A DNA stretch of 64,000 nucleotides from Aurantiochytrium sp. KH105 (lineage: Eukaryota; Sar; Bigyra; Thraustochytrida; Thraustochytriidae), in NCBI GenBank assembly GCA_003116975.1, contig BGKB01000103.1:1-64000 (forward strand). The letters run 5' to 3'. This document shows positions 38,309 to 48,426 of this stretch, one piece after another. The notes under the pieces were generated by a model that worked only from the letters and a program-made list of their open reading frames with translations, was not told where the DNA came from and ran no database searches. The translations under genes and the position numbers were made by a program. Position 1 is the first letter of the stretch, and each line of letters starts with the position of its first letter.

Positions 38309-38784
38309 CACGGCCGCTTGCTTGCTCGCGTCCGTCAGGCAGGCGGCGCACGAGGAGGGTTTCCAGGCGCGCGCGCGCTTTTTACCAATCCAGCGAGCGA
38401 GCTTCCTCGATCCTGTCGCCTGTACGCCTCCCCGCGCGCGCACGCGGTTCTGCGCCGTCACGGCCCCAAGGTCGTCGCTTGTTACGCTGCATCCCGAATT
38501 TACGGGGGAAGGAATGAATGCTTGTTGCCTAGACTACGGATTTTCGGAGTCGGTCAATGGGCGAAATGCGGCGTCGGCGCAGCGGCAGACAAGCACAGAG
38601 GCAGCAGCGGCAAGGAGGACCCGAGAGGGAGCACGCACCGGAAGCGAGAGAGCTCTTTGCGTTTCGGCATCGAGACGCCACGCCACGTCACGTCACGTCA
38701 CGTCACGCGACGCCAGGCTTTGCCGGGCTTTCTTTCAAGAGCTCGTAACGTGTGGACGCTCGCTCGCTTCAAGGGGAAGCAGAC
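38309..38784. promoter_or_regulatory. Divergent promoter region, cereblon/LRR protein
   Basis: A 476-base GC-rich spacer between two divergent starts. It includes a (CACGT)n pentanucleotide tract at 38683-38707 that also contains repeated ACGT cores. No TATA box is evident. Confidence 0.5.
38683..38707. repeat. (CACGT)n pentanucleotide repeat
   Basis: Five units, 80 bases upstream of the LRR-protein ATG. The CACGTCA units resemble bZIP/CRE-type sites, but this may be coincidental. Confidence 0.85.
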
Positions 38785-39333
38785 ATGGCGACAGCCAGAT
38801 CGCTCGCGGCTGCAGCCAAGGCGGCGACGCGAGGAGAGCATGTGCTGCGGCTAGCGTTGGCAGAAAGCACTGATTTACAATGCAGAAATATTATGTGCGA
38901 GAAACTTGAACAGGCTTGTGTCTGCAAATTGGCGCGTTTCGTGGCTCAAACGCGACTCGCAGAGCTTCAAGAGCTTGACATTACAAGCAATCGTATCGAC
39001 ACGCTTCCGACTGCAGTTTTTGAGCACCTCCCGTCGCTCGAGACCTTGGTCGTTGCGCGTAACAAAATTAGGGCAATCCCGCCTGAGATTTCTGGGTTAG
39101 CAAGTTTGCGCGTGCTGGACATTCGTGAGAATCCCATCGAAACCATGCCATTCGAGACGATTGCCAAACTGCCGAAACTCGAACGAGTTCTCGTGCACGG
39201 TCTCTCGCCGGAAATCATCGTACGTTTATGCAACCAAAAGTACAACCTTATTTGGCAAAGCCTCCAAAGCTCGGTTTCCTGGCGAACTCAATCCGATTCG
39301 CCGCGAGTTCGTTTGGAGTACACCATGGTGTGA
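38785..39333 (+). CDS. Small leucine-rich-repeat protein
   Basis: A 182-residue protein. After an Ala-rich helical start come about four leucine-rich repeats (about 55-150) with the pattern LxxLDITSNRIDTLP, LETLVVARNKIRAIP, LRVLDIRENPIETMP. A cap follows with a CNQKYN motif and a short tail. There is no signal peptide or membrane segment, so it is cytosolic and probably a protein-interaction module. The ATG at 38785 is chosen over the in-frame GTG at 38752. Short LRR proteins of this kind are common in protists and the partner cannot be named. Confidence 0.75.
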   Translation: MATARSLAAAAKAATRGEHVLRLALAESTDLQCRNIMCEKLEQACVCKLARFVAQTRLAELQELDITSNRIDTLPTAVFEHLPSLETLVVARNKIRAIPPEISGLASLRVLDIRENPIETMPFETIAKLPKLERVLVHGLSPEIIVRLCNQKYNLIWQSLQSSVSWRTQSDSPRVRLEYTMV

Positions 39334-40089
39334 ACGAAACTGTTTATGTCCTCGCCTGTTCTACGGCTGATCATTTGCCGCGGTCCTTGTCGGCAGGGAA
39401 CTGACGCTCACTCCGCTGTTTCACTTGACGAGCACAGGCCGCACTTGAGTCGTCTTTGGCAGGTACACCGTGCAAGGTCGTTTCCGATGCTCTGGAAGTC
39501 AACAACACAGAACACGCCGAGGCTTCTCCTGCTTCGTCTTTGCCGCGGCAGGCGTAAAGCTTTGTTTCCACCTGCATTGGCGAGGCTACGTCCTTGATTG
39601 AACCCCTTATTTTGCGTGGGTCGAGTCATCTTGACTTCTTTTTTATGTTTTCTTTCGCGGCGCAAGCACGTGTGCACTGCACCACAGACACATTCATCAT
39701 ACACACGCACGCACCCATCCTCATCGATGGCGCATGCTGCGAGCCGCGCTGCGCCGAGCCAGGCCAAGGCAAGCCCGGCCTAGTCCGCCAATCACAGCCG
39801 CATGCGACCTCCCTCCCGTGCCCAATATCGGGGCGGAGGAAGGGGACGGAGAGGCGCGTGCAGCGGCCCCAAGTGGATAAAGTGGTTTCTCCTTTTCCTT
39901 CCTCCCTCTTCTGCCAGCCTACCTCGGCCCTACCGTATGTCTAGAGTACGGTACGCGCAGCGGCACGCGCGTGCCACGACGGACGGCACTCTCGCTTGTG
40001 TTGGGGTTGAAGTAAAACCTGAACGCGCGGAGAGGTCGCGAGGAGCGCGCGGACGCAGGCAGGCAGGCAGGCGAGAGAAGCGATAGAAG
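39334..40089. other. Spacer between LRR and LIM genes
   Basis: Mixed GC-rich spacer. A minus-strand frame at 39371-39577 (68 codons) has fairly coding-like composition but no domain and no clear start, so I do not call it. A (GGCA)n tract at 40058-40074 lies immediately before the LIM gene on its coding strand. Confidence 0.4.
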
Positions 40090-41154
40090 ATGGCGAGCAC
40101 GCGATGCGCGCGCTGCGACGACCCCGTCTACATGGCCGAGAGGTAAGTGCGCCGACGCCCGGCGAGGAGGAGCGACGCGGGGCTGCATTGAGTTGCACTC
40201 TGCACTGCACTGCATGCGGGCGAGAAGCAAAGCAGAGCTCGTTGTCCGCGCGTCCTCGAATTCTTGAGACTGCAAGCAAGCAAGCAAGCAAGCGAGAAAG
40301 CAAAGGCAAGGAAAGGCAAGGAAAATAAAGTGGCGACAGCGACTGACTCGGCACACACGTTCATACAGGTTTGTCGTGCTCGGCAAGACGTGGCACAAGA
40401 CATGCTTTCGCTGCGCGTCGTGCTCGAAGCGTATTGAGCTCGGCAAGCACCTCGAGCACGATGGTAACCCGTTCTGCCAAAGTAAGTTCGCTCCTCTCAT
40501 GTTGCTTGCGTTTGCCTTGTCGAAGTCATGTGGAGTGAGCAAAGGCAAGTCAGAGTCGGAAAGAGAGCAAAATGTACTCACCTCTTGTCCATGTGATACA
40601 CTCGAACAGCATGCTATGCCAAGAATTATGGCCCTCGCGGCTACGGTTACGGCATCGGTGCCGGAATTCTCTCGGGAAATTACGATGGCCAGACGCCGAC
40701 GCGCGCCCCGGCCACCGAGGCTTCGTGGCGCAGCCTTCCCGTCGACGACGGAGCGCTTAGCGACGAGGACGATGCAGGATTGCTTGTGGACCAGAATGAT
40801 GAAGAAATTGCCGATGAAGTGATTGCTGCCGTGGCTACCTCGAAAAGGATGAGCTCAAGCAGCAGGCGGAGTAGCAGGCGGAGCAGCAGGCGGAGCAGCA
40901 CGAGCAGCCGTGCGGAGCGCCGGAGCTCGCAACGCCATTCCCAATCTCATTATGCCGCGCCGAGCTTTGATGACCTGGAAGAAGAGCCGGAGGAGGAGCC
41001 CGAATTCGTTCCTCCGCCGCCCATGAAACGCTCAAAGCGACAGTCGAAGCGTCAATCGAAGAGGCTCTCACAACGACTTGAAGAACCAAAGAGCTTTTTT
41101 GACCAGCTCAGAGAGTTTTGCGGTTGTGGTCGTGAGACCGTGCGCGATCTTTGA
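40090..41154 (+). CDS. CRP-like single LIM-domain protein (three exons)
   Basis: Exons 40090-40142, 40369-40481 and 40610-41154 (711 coding bases, 236 residues). Donors are AG|GTAAGT and A|GTAAGT and acceptors ACAG|G and ACAG|C. The joined protein has a perfect LIM zinc finger (residues 6-58: C-x2-C-x17-H-x2-C-x2-C-x2-C-x17-C-x2-C). The YGPRGYGYGIGAG glycine motif that follows LIM domains of cysteine-rich proteins (CRP/CSRP) comes next. The rest is acidic, then Ser/Arg-repeat and Lys/Arg/Gln/Ser-rich, ending in a CGCGRE segment. CRP proteins bind actin partners or act in the nucleus; which applies here is unknown. It is the only gene in the window where I can see introns; intron 1 contains (GCAA)n. 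Confidence 0.85.
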
Positions 41155-41556
41155 ACATAAGATGATTACCGTGTACGCAGAGTGCGAGTGCGCGCGTGTA
41201 ATGTTTCACTCTCTATCTTCTGGCCTATCCTCGATGTTTTCTCTTTTCTATTTCTTTCCTTTTTCCCCGATTTCTTTTTTCATACATGCTTGGATGCGGT
41301 AAAGAGCCTTTTCTCTTTCCATGGTTCTTCTACGTACATCATTGTACTTGGGGCGCGCTGTTGATCTCGCTGCTCTCAACAATGTTCTTACAAGACAACC
41401 ACACCACAGAAAAAAATGCGAGCGAATTCGAGATATCTGACGTGACTCGATCGCGCATGGAAATGAACGATGATTGATACACAAGAAATTGAAAAGGAAA
41501 GGACGAAAAAGAAAAAGAACCATTTCCTTCGCTCTGCAAAATTGGCCAAGAAAGAA

Positions 41557-44500
41557 TTAGAAATTGTCTGCCCAAGCCGCAGCTGGTCCCGTCTCCAGAT
41601 ACGGAATGACCTGAAAGTTCTCGTCGTAGTCATCAAACATGGAACAATCGACCTCGGAGCGAACAGGGGGCTTCCATGGGGCGTGAATCTTTTTGGACTC
41701 AAGATGCTGCCAGTTGACTTGGCGGAACCAGGGGTGCGTCATTATGTCTGTGACACCTCGCACGCCGCAGCCAAGCCTCTGAAGTGGGTCTTTCTTGAGG
41801 AGTCCCGAAATGAGATGCTTCGCCTCTGTATCGTGGCAGTCTTCAGGAAAGCTCAGCGTCTGTCGGACGATGCGCTTGCACACCTCGGCCTGGTTGTCAT
41901 CCGGGCTGCTAAAGGGCGTGTACCCTGCAATGACCTCGTACATGAGAATGCCAATTCCCCAGTGATCGTTCCCCTTGCCATAGCCTCGTCCAATCACGAG
42001 CTCAGGGCTAAAGTAGTCGGGTGTACCGCACGTCGTAAACGCTCTGTTACGCTCGTGCTTGGCAAAACCAAAGTCGACGAGCTTGAGGTAGCCGTCGGTG
42101 TCAATGAGAATGTTTTCTGGCTTGAGGTCGCGGTAGAGGATATCCCGCGGATGCAAATATGCAAACGCAGCAACAACACAGGCCATGTAAAATTTGTGGT
42201 GAAGAGGCTGCAGGTTGGCGCCATAGTTTTGCAAAAAGGAAAAGAGCTCGCCACCCTGAACGAGCTCCAAAAGCATGTACAGGCAGTCCCGGTCCTGAAA
42301 GGTCTGATGCAGGGTGATAATGAAGGGATGGCGGAGTCCCGAGAGAATCAACTTTTCATTGAGGATATTCTGCTGCAGGCGATAGCGTGTGATTTGTGCC
42401 TTGGACTGTACCTTGAGCGCAAACGTCTTGGTCGTGGAAATGTGCCGAACCATTTGCACGCGTCCAAAGGTGCCCGTGCCCAGAGTTTTTACAGCCTGCA
42501 ACTCAAAGAGTCTAAAGTTGGTTTGCTGTGATGTCGGCGAGTCCACTGGCGGCGGGGGCACGCTCGGCGTGCTGGACTGCGGCATGCTGCCGGCGGGCTC
42601 GATATCCATGGCGGTTGCACCACTGCTACCGTCATCGTCAACGTCCACATCGTCGTCATCGTCATCCTCGCCAGGAACAACAGCACGATCCATGTCTGCG
42701 TGAGGGCTGCGACCTTGAGTCACATGCCCGATGTCGACACGCAAGGGGTCCGCGGCGCGATCCTGCGGCTGGAGCGGCTCTTCCTGAGCACTTTGCTCCT
42801 CTCGAGCCTCCTCCTGGCGGGAAGCGCGTGCCTTGACGGCCTTGGCAGCCTGCACCTCCAAATCGTGCTGCTCCTGGATTGCGCGTTTTTTCAGCGCGTT
42901 TTCCTGGCGACGCGTCTTAATGACCCGCTTGAGAATGGCGTCTGCGGGGCCGAGCAGGGCCTCAAAGCTGTTGCGGTCCAGAACAAAGCACTCGCAGGGA
43001 GCGCGGGCGATGACGTTGGCCTCACGTACGCTTCCTTCGGCAAGAGCCATCTCACCAAAGTAGTCGCCAACTTTGAGGGTGCTGAGCCGATTTGTCTTGC
43101 TAAGCGTTTCGCTGACTTTAACCTCTTGTGTGACCTCGGCTTCGCCGCTGCGCAAGACGTAAAAGGAGGAGGCTTGCTCGCCCTGGCAGATGATGAATTC
43201 ATCAGCAGCAAAGGTCTGCAAAGTGAATGCAGAAAACACCTTTTCGACCTCGGCGATATCGAGGCATCTGAAGAGCTCAATCTGTTTGAAAAGGCTGTCG
43301 CGAATGTTGTTGTCAAGTACCTCGCGAAGTGGACCGAGAATCGTGTTGAAGGCGTGGCGGTCAAGCACAAGGCATCGCACATCCGTCAATGCGACGACGT
43401 TTGCAGCGCGAGGTTCGTCCTTGAGCAGCGCTCGCTCACCGAAACATGCATGTGTGCCGAGCTTGACGAGTTGGTGGTGCTTCATTCCATCGTCCACGGC
43501 CATACCATCCGTCACCTCGACCTCACCGGTGCTGATAATGTAAAAGACGTCGCCAATTTCACCCTTGCGAATAATCTGAGCTCCGCGCGGGTACTCCATG
43601 AAGCGCACCGCCTCTGCGCAGCGGTCCATCTGCTCGTCGGTGAGGGCCGAGAGCAGAGGGACAGACTTGAGCGCCGCCTTGGCCTCTTGAATGTCATGAC
43701 GCGTGTTCTCTTGGACCATGGAGCGAAAACCAACTCGGTCCAGTTTCCATACAATTGAGTCTGTCGCGGCTTGGATCGAGACGGCGCGCTTTTGTCCGTA
43801 CAAGAGCGCCAGTTCACCAAAGTAGCCTTCGGACTCAATCGTGCCATAATTATCTTCCTCGCCATTGTCGTTCTTGCCCAAAATGTCAAAGGATCCTTCC
43901 TCCACAATGTAGAAAAAGTCGCCGCGGTCTCCCTGCTGAATGAGACGGTGGCCCGCGGGGACCTCTTCCTTGCTCATCATGGCGACCAGCTTTACCAAGA
44001 GCTCATGAGGGTGGGCTTGAAAGAGATAGACGGATTGGACTTTCCTGATGAGCAGTTCTTGCACCTTTTCAGACTTGTAATGGTAAGTGGGCTCAACATG
44101 CTGATCGGTGCCGTTATCGATGGAGGAGCTCGACTCGGTGATGACACCTTCGCGGCGTTTCTTGTCGCGTGAGAAAGATATTTTCTTGGTGATCCTCGAC
44201 ATGCTCGAGTACAAACCCTTGGAAAGCGTTGATTTACCCGACGCATGATCGGGATTGCCTTTGCGCGGGGGTGGAGGTGAGGCCACCTCGAGTCCGCTTG
44301 AGCGCTTGCGCGAAACCATGCGCATTCCCGGAGACTCGGATCCTGTGGAAGTCCGTGAAGCCTGCGAGTCGGATCGCTTGATCTCCACGGCGTTCGAGAT
44401 TTCCTTGTCGCGACCCGGGGCGGAGCTGTCAGAGCCGCTGTGACCCGCTGGCCCTGCGAGGCTATCGCGTGATCGCGCGTTGGACGACTGATCCGTCGTT

Positions 44501-45420
44501 GCGCGCTGTCGTTTATGAATGGGGGCAACTGGGGAGGTCTCGCCGTGCTTCATGGCCTTGCCTTCGGCTCTTCCCGAGACAGGACGCTCGCTGGCGTGCG
44601 GCCCTTGCCCAGGGCCCTCGTTGGCTTTTAATTTGTGGTTGCTGTCCTCGTTGTCGTCCGAGAGGTCCATCCTCGACAAAGACGAGGGCCTTAATTCTCG
44701 CGCCCCGGCTGTGCGGTGACTGATTTTGTGATCGTCGCTCATCATGGCGTGCTCGTTTCCTCCTAAAGCCGCGAGAGCGACGGAGGTGATATCTGAAGAT
44801 CCACTGGGGTCTGCCGCGATGGCAGCACTGGGTGATACGTTTTGCGGCAGGATAGATCCTGACGCCGCAGGGTGCACCGCCGTCGGGGGCGAGGACACAA
44901 AGGTCATTCCCGAGGCCGAAACGCCGGCAGAGGCGCCCGGATGCCGATGGCTTACATTGTGTGCTCTCGAGTCGCTGTAATCAGCGCGTCCCAAGGAAGA
45001 TCGCGCACCACTCGTAGAATTTGAACTGGCGGTGTTGGAGCCTAGTGATGATGAAGAAGAAGAGCGGTCAGACTGCAAGCGCAAGTTCTCTTCGGGCTGC
45101 GTTGAAATCATGCAGCTCGCCGCCATGGGCGAGGAAAGGCTTGGGTAGCTGCCATCGCATGCATAGTCGTTGGTGGATCGGTTCACACGCGAGGCAGTCT
45201 TGGAAGCAGCAGCCAAGGCGGCTCCGGCGTGGGCATGGAGTCCCGCCAGGGCCGCTCGCGGGCCATGATTCCGCACGTCTGCACGCGACGGCTCGACCCA
45301 CGTGCGCTCCTTCGTGTGTACATTCCAAAAGTATACGCGCCGGGTGCTCCTGTCGAACTCGGCGTACCATCCCTCGGGCAAGTTGAAGCTCGCATTCAGC
45401 TGCGCGCGGTCCATCATCAT
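41557..45420 (-). CDS. WW-domain, three cyclic-nucleotide-binding domains, AGC kinase (PKG-like)
   Basis: A 1,287-residue protein. It starts with a WW domain (about 14-45, LPEGWYAEF...TWVEP). A long Ser-rich disordered part follows, then three cyclic-nucleotide-binding domains: about 470-580 (FGELALLYGQKRA), 590-710 (FGERALLKDEPRAA) and 715-840 (FGEMALAEGSVREA). An acidic linker leads to an AGC kinase domain (about 968-1225). The kinase has glycine loop GTGTFGRV, ALK lysine, catalytic YRDLKPEN, DFG, TTCGTPDY activation segment and SPE in place of APE. The C-tail carries FDDYDENF as in PKA/PKG. It should be a Ser/Thr kinase activated by nucleotide binding; cGMP specificity is not certain. Three tandem Met codons mark the start. 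Confidence 0.88.
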   Translation of the reverse strand: MMMDRAQLNASFNLPEGWYAEFDRSTRRVYFWNVHTKERTWVEPSRADVRNHGPRAALAGLHAHAGAALAAASKTASRVNRSTNDYACDGSYPSLSSPMAASCMISTQPEENLRLQSDRSSSSSSLGSNTASSNSTSGARSSLGRADYSDSRAHNVSHRHPGASAGVSASGMTFVSSPPTAVHPAASGSILPQNVSPSAAIAADPSGSSDITSVALAALGGNEHAMMSDDHKISHRTAGARELRPSSLSRMDLSDDNEDSNHKLKANEGPGQGPHASERPVSGRAEGKAMKHGETSPVAPIHKRQRATTDQSSNARSRDSLAGPAGHSGSDSSAPGRDKEISNAVEIKRSDSQASRTSTGSESPGMRMVSRKRSSGLEVASPPPPRKGNPDHASGKSTLSKGLYSSMSRITKKISFSRDKKRREGVITESSSSIDNGTDQHVEPTYHYKSEKVQELLIRKVQSVYLFQAHPHELLVKLVAMMSKEEVPAGHRLIQQGDRGDFFYIVEEGSFDILGKNDNGEEDNYGTIESEGYFGELALLYGQKRAVSIQAATDSIVWKLDRVGFRSMVQENTRHDIQEAKAALKSVPLLSALTDEQMDRCAEAVRFMEYPRGAQIIRKGEIGDVFYIISTGEVEVTDGMAVDDGMKHHQLVKLGTHACFGERALLKDEPRAANVVALTDVRCLVLDRHAFNTILGPLREVLDNNIRDSLFKQIELFRCLDIAEVEKVFSAFTLQTFAADEFIICQGEQASSFYVLRSGEAEVTQEVKVSETLSKTNRLSTLKVGDYFGEMALAEGSVREANVIARAPCECFVLDRNSFEALLGPADAILKRVIKTRRQENALKKRAIQEQHDLEVQAAKAVKARASRQEEAREEQSAQEEPLQPQDRAADPLRVDIGHVTQGRSPHADMDRAVVPGEDDDDDDVDVDDDGSSGATAMDIEPAGSMPQSSTPSVPPPPVDSPTSQQTNFRLFELQAVKTLGTGTFGRVQMVRHISTTKTFALKVQSKAQITRYRLQQNILNEKLILSGLRHPFIITLHQTFQDRDCLYMLLELVQGGELFSFLQNYGANLQPLHHKFYMACVVAAFAYLHPRDILYRDLKPENILIDTDGYLKLVDFGFAKHERNRAFTTCGTPDYFSPELVIGRGYGKGNDHWGIGILMYEVIAGYTPFSSPDDNQAEVCKRIVRQTLSFPEDCHDTEAKHLISGLLKKDPLQRLGCGVRGVTDIMTHPWFRQVNWQHLESKKIHAPWKPPVRSEVDCSMFDDYDENFQVIPYLETGPAAAWADNF

Positions 45421-45620
45421 TTTGCTCGGCGACGCAAGTCAGATCAGCTTAGGTGGCCTCCAGCGCCTTTCTTTCTCCGCGTTCGTGGCGCTCGGGCCCG
45501 TGCTTTCTCCACCTTTCTTCGTTCTGACCCCGCGGATCGGTGGGCCGATCGATGGGTCGACGCGCGCCGCGTGGCAAACGCGGCTGGGCCTCTTTGTGCA
45601 GCTCGCGCACGCAGCCTCGC

Positions 45621-45640
45621 CCGCCTGCCTGCCTGCCTGC
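45621..45640. repeat. (GCCT)n tract near kinase start
   Basis: Five units, reading GGCA on the kinase coding strand, 200 bases upstream of its ATG. Confidence 0.85.
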
Positions 45641-46125
45641 TCGTCTGCCTGCGCCCGTCCGTGGCGTCTCGCCGCGCGACGGGGCGGGGCGGGCGGGCGA
45701 GGTCTACTTCACTGCGCTCCTCCGCACTCCGTACTGCCTGCTACGGACAGGCAGGTCAGCTAAGCAAAGAATCAATCGGAGGGAGAGAAGAGCCGCAGAG
45801 TACGCCGCGCCTCTGTCTCACTCGGCCGGCCAGCCAGATCGATGAGGTCGATCGCGAGCTCCAGCTAGATCGATTGTTGACAACAATCGATCGACGGATC
45901 GACGGATCGATGGATGATAGATAGATTGCCGTGCGAGGTCGCAGCACGCCACTTGCACCCGGGGAGGCCGCGGACAGGCGGAGGCCGCAGAAGGGCGGAG
46001 CACCGCGCGCCTCGCGTGCTTGCCCTCGCGTGCTTGCTTCGCTGCTACGTATCTGTTCGCCGCCGTGGCGTGGCCTGTCTTGGCCTGTCTCGGCTCTGCG
46101 CTGCGCCGCGCTGCGCTGCTGCGTC

Positions 46126-46180
46126 TGCCTCGCCTCGCCTCGCCTCGCCTCGCCTTGCCTTGCCTTGCCTTGCCTGCCTG
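46126..46180. repeat. (CGCCT)n passing into (TGCCT)n
   Basis: Pentanucleotide array that changes unit from CTCGC to CTTGC midway, showing unit turnover by point mutation and expansion. Confidence 0.9.
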
Positions 46181-46207
46181 ACTGCACGCAGGACGGCACG
46201 CAGGACG

Positions 46208-46242
<35 letters not shown>

Positions 46243-46244
46243 CG
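46208..46244. repeat. (GCAC)n tetranucleotide repeat
   Basis: About nine units preceded by two copies of an ACGGCACGCAGG-like sequence. Confidence 0.9.
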
Positions 46245-46833
46245 GCCGCGCAGGAGGCGGAGGGCAGGAGGCGTCCGGGGACTGCGCGGCACGGAGGGAG
46301 TGGAGTGGAGCGGAGTGGAGTCGCGTCGGGTGGAGAGGGCGGGGATGCAGGGAGGGAGGGATGCAGGCGGATGGAATGGATTCAAGAATGGAGGATGCAA
46401 TCGCCGCGGAGGAGCGAGGGGGCGAGGAAGAGACCGAGGGAGAGAGGGAGCAACGCGCCGCACGACGCACCCACGCAGCCCGGAAGGCGGCCGCTCGCCT
46501 CGCCGCGAAGCTCCACCCACCCGCCTGCCTGCCTGCCTGCCTGCCTTCTTCCCGCGCGTGCTTTCCCTCTTTGCCTCTTAGCTAGTTTGTCTGCCTGTCT
46601 GTATCTGCTTCGACGGTAGGCCTAGAAAAAAAGAAAAGAAAGGAAGAAGGATGAAGGTGAAGGCGACCTCGTTTGAAAAGCCTGTGCAGCGGCGGCGACC
46701 AATCTGCGGGCGGGCACGCGCCGGGGCCGCCGCGCCGCCCCTCCCCGCGTCCCGCGTCCCGCCCGCCTCGCCCCGCCCCGCCTCGGCCAGCAGAGCGCAC
46801 CAGCCCAGAGCAGCCCAGAGCAGCGCGGAGCGG

Positions 46834-46873
46834 AGCAGAGCAGAGCAGAGCAGAGCAGAGCAGAGCAGAGCAG
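46834..46873. repeat. (GCAGA)n pentanucleotide repeat
   Basis: Eight AGCAG-type units after imperfect GCAGCCCAGA units. Confidence 0.9.
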
Positions 46874-46961
46874 CTGGCGGTGCAGCGCGGTGCAGCGGAT
46901 CGACGCGGCGCGCGGGTGCGTGCGTGCGCTGCTTGTGTAACAACATTTTGCGGACTCACAG

Positions 46962-47005
46962 TCACATCACATCACATCACATCACATCACATCACATCAC
47001 AGACA

Positions 47006-47048
<43 letters not shown>

Positions 47049-47073
47049 GGTCTGTCTGTCGGTCTGTCTGTCG
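46962..47073. repeat. (ACATC)n followed by (GTCT)n
   Basis: Eight pentanucleotide ACATC units (46962-47000) are followed within 6 bases by about 16 GTCT units with three GTCG interruptions (47006-47073). Confidence 0.95.
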
Positions 47074-47583
47074 GGGAGGGAGAAGGGACGAGACGACATG
47101 AGATGATGGGATGAGATGAGCCCCCCGTGCCGACTAAGAAGAGCTCGGCGGACGTGCTCTGGCGCCCGGCCCGCTTGGCGCCAGCCTGAGCGCCGCGCCA
47201 AGACTGCCAGCACCCGAGTCCGTGGATGGGTCGATCGATGATGATTTGTCCAGGTCGTTTGTCCTAGGCCTAGGAGGCGCTGCAAGGGAAAGATAGGATC
47301 TCTTGCCTTCTCGCAACCTCGGACGGCCTCGGCAGTGCGGGCGGCAGCGCTGCGCCTGCTGGCTGCAGATGGCGACCTGTGACGCCGCGAGGCAGAAGCC
47401 GTAGCCGCGCTCCATGAGCATGATGATGACGCTGAAGACCGGGTCTGGGATGCTTGATTCATCAAGTTGATGAGAAGCCGCCACCAACGCCAAGGAAACG
47501 ACAAGGTCGCGCCTAGCCTTCCTACGAACGAGGCCACGACCAGTGACCAAAGATCCTGGCTTTTTATGCAGCTGCACACGGCA

Positions 47584-47628
47584 CGCTCGCCTCGCCTCGC
47601 CTCGCCTCGCCTCGCCACGCCACGCCAC
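47584..47628. repeat. (CTCGC)n with CACGC variants
   Basis: Six CTCGC units followed by three CACGC units. Confidence 0.9.
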
Positions 47629-48426
47629 ACAGAGCAGCGCAAAACAACAACAGTAGTGCCAGCAACGGGCAGCAGCGACAGCAGTAGCGACGGCAGCAGC
47701 GACGGCTGCAGCGACCCGAGACGGGCGGTCCGCAGGGGCCGCATCTGGGCGCAGCCGGGACCGCGCACACCTGGTGACCGGAAGTCACCCCCTGCCCCTC
47801 CCTTCTGCCCGCCTCGGCACCTTCCTCGCGTCGCCGTCTGGCCGGAAATCTTGCGCCTTGTTCTTTGGTAATCCCCCGTTCCGTGAACCTGCCTCTTCTT
47901 CTTCCTCAAGACTGCCCCGCATAGCGTGCATGTAAAAATTTAAGAATGGTTTTGAACTCCGGAAAGACCCCCCCTCCGCTCCTCCCTGACTGATGTGAAG
48001 CGAGCCCCGGGCGCGGATCCATCTATCCACACATTTGTGGACACACATTTGTGGTCTCCAGCTCGCTTCAGCAGCAGCGGCAGCAGAGCAGCAGCAGATG
48101 CGACTCAGAGGACCGCACGCCACGCCGGCCGCTGCGAGGAGGCCGCCCGCAGAGCTGCGAGGCGGCTGGCGCGCAGGCCCGAGAGAACTTGCCTCTCCGC
48201 GGTGACATCGCAGTCAGCCGTCCAGGCGAGTTGGAGAGAGAGAGAGAGAGAGACAGAGGATTTGCGCGCCCCAAATCGCGCTCGAGAGGTTTGAACAGGC
48301 GCCAACTGCAACAACTCCCTCACGAAGGCAAGCTGGTGAGCAGACTATCGCGAAATCAGGAGGACGAACCCGCAGCAGACACCCCGAACTGCTGCCGCTC
48401 AAGGCCTGTGACGGCCCAAAAGCAAA

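Larger units (their letters stand above)
45421..48426. promoter_or_regulatory. 3-kb divergent spacer dense in microsatellites
   Basis: GC-rich spacer between the kinase gene (-) and the SPX-EXS gene (+), with at least eight short tandem repeat tracts, described separately or in the findings. Frames of 100 to 300 codons occur on both strands but are Arg/Ala/Pro/Cys low-complexity repeat translations. I see no RNA gene. Confidence 0.5.

Noticed and set aside
39371-39767. Possible minus-strand small gene between LRR and LIM genes
   Set aside because: Two overlapping frames of fair composition, but no start and splice structure joins them convincingly and no domain is seen.
41470-43758. Plus-strand frames of about 350 codons opposite the WW-CNB kinase
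   Set aside because: Exact antisense of conserved kinase and CNB coding sequence.
45229-47909. Many frames of 100-300 codons in the kinase/SPX-EXS spacer
   Set aside because: All follow microsatellites and GC-rich low-complexity DNA; both strands are open at once.
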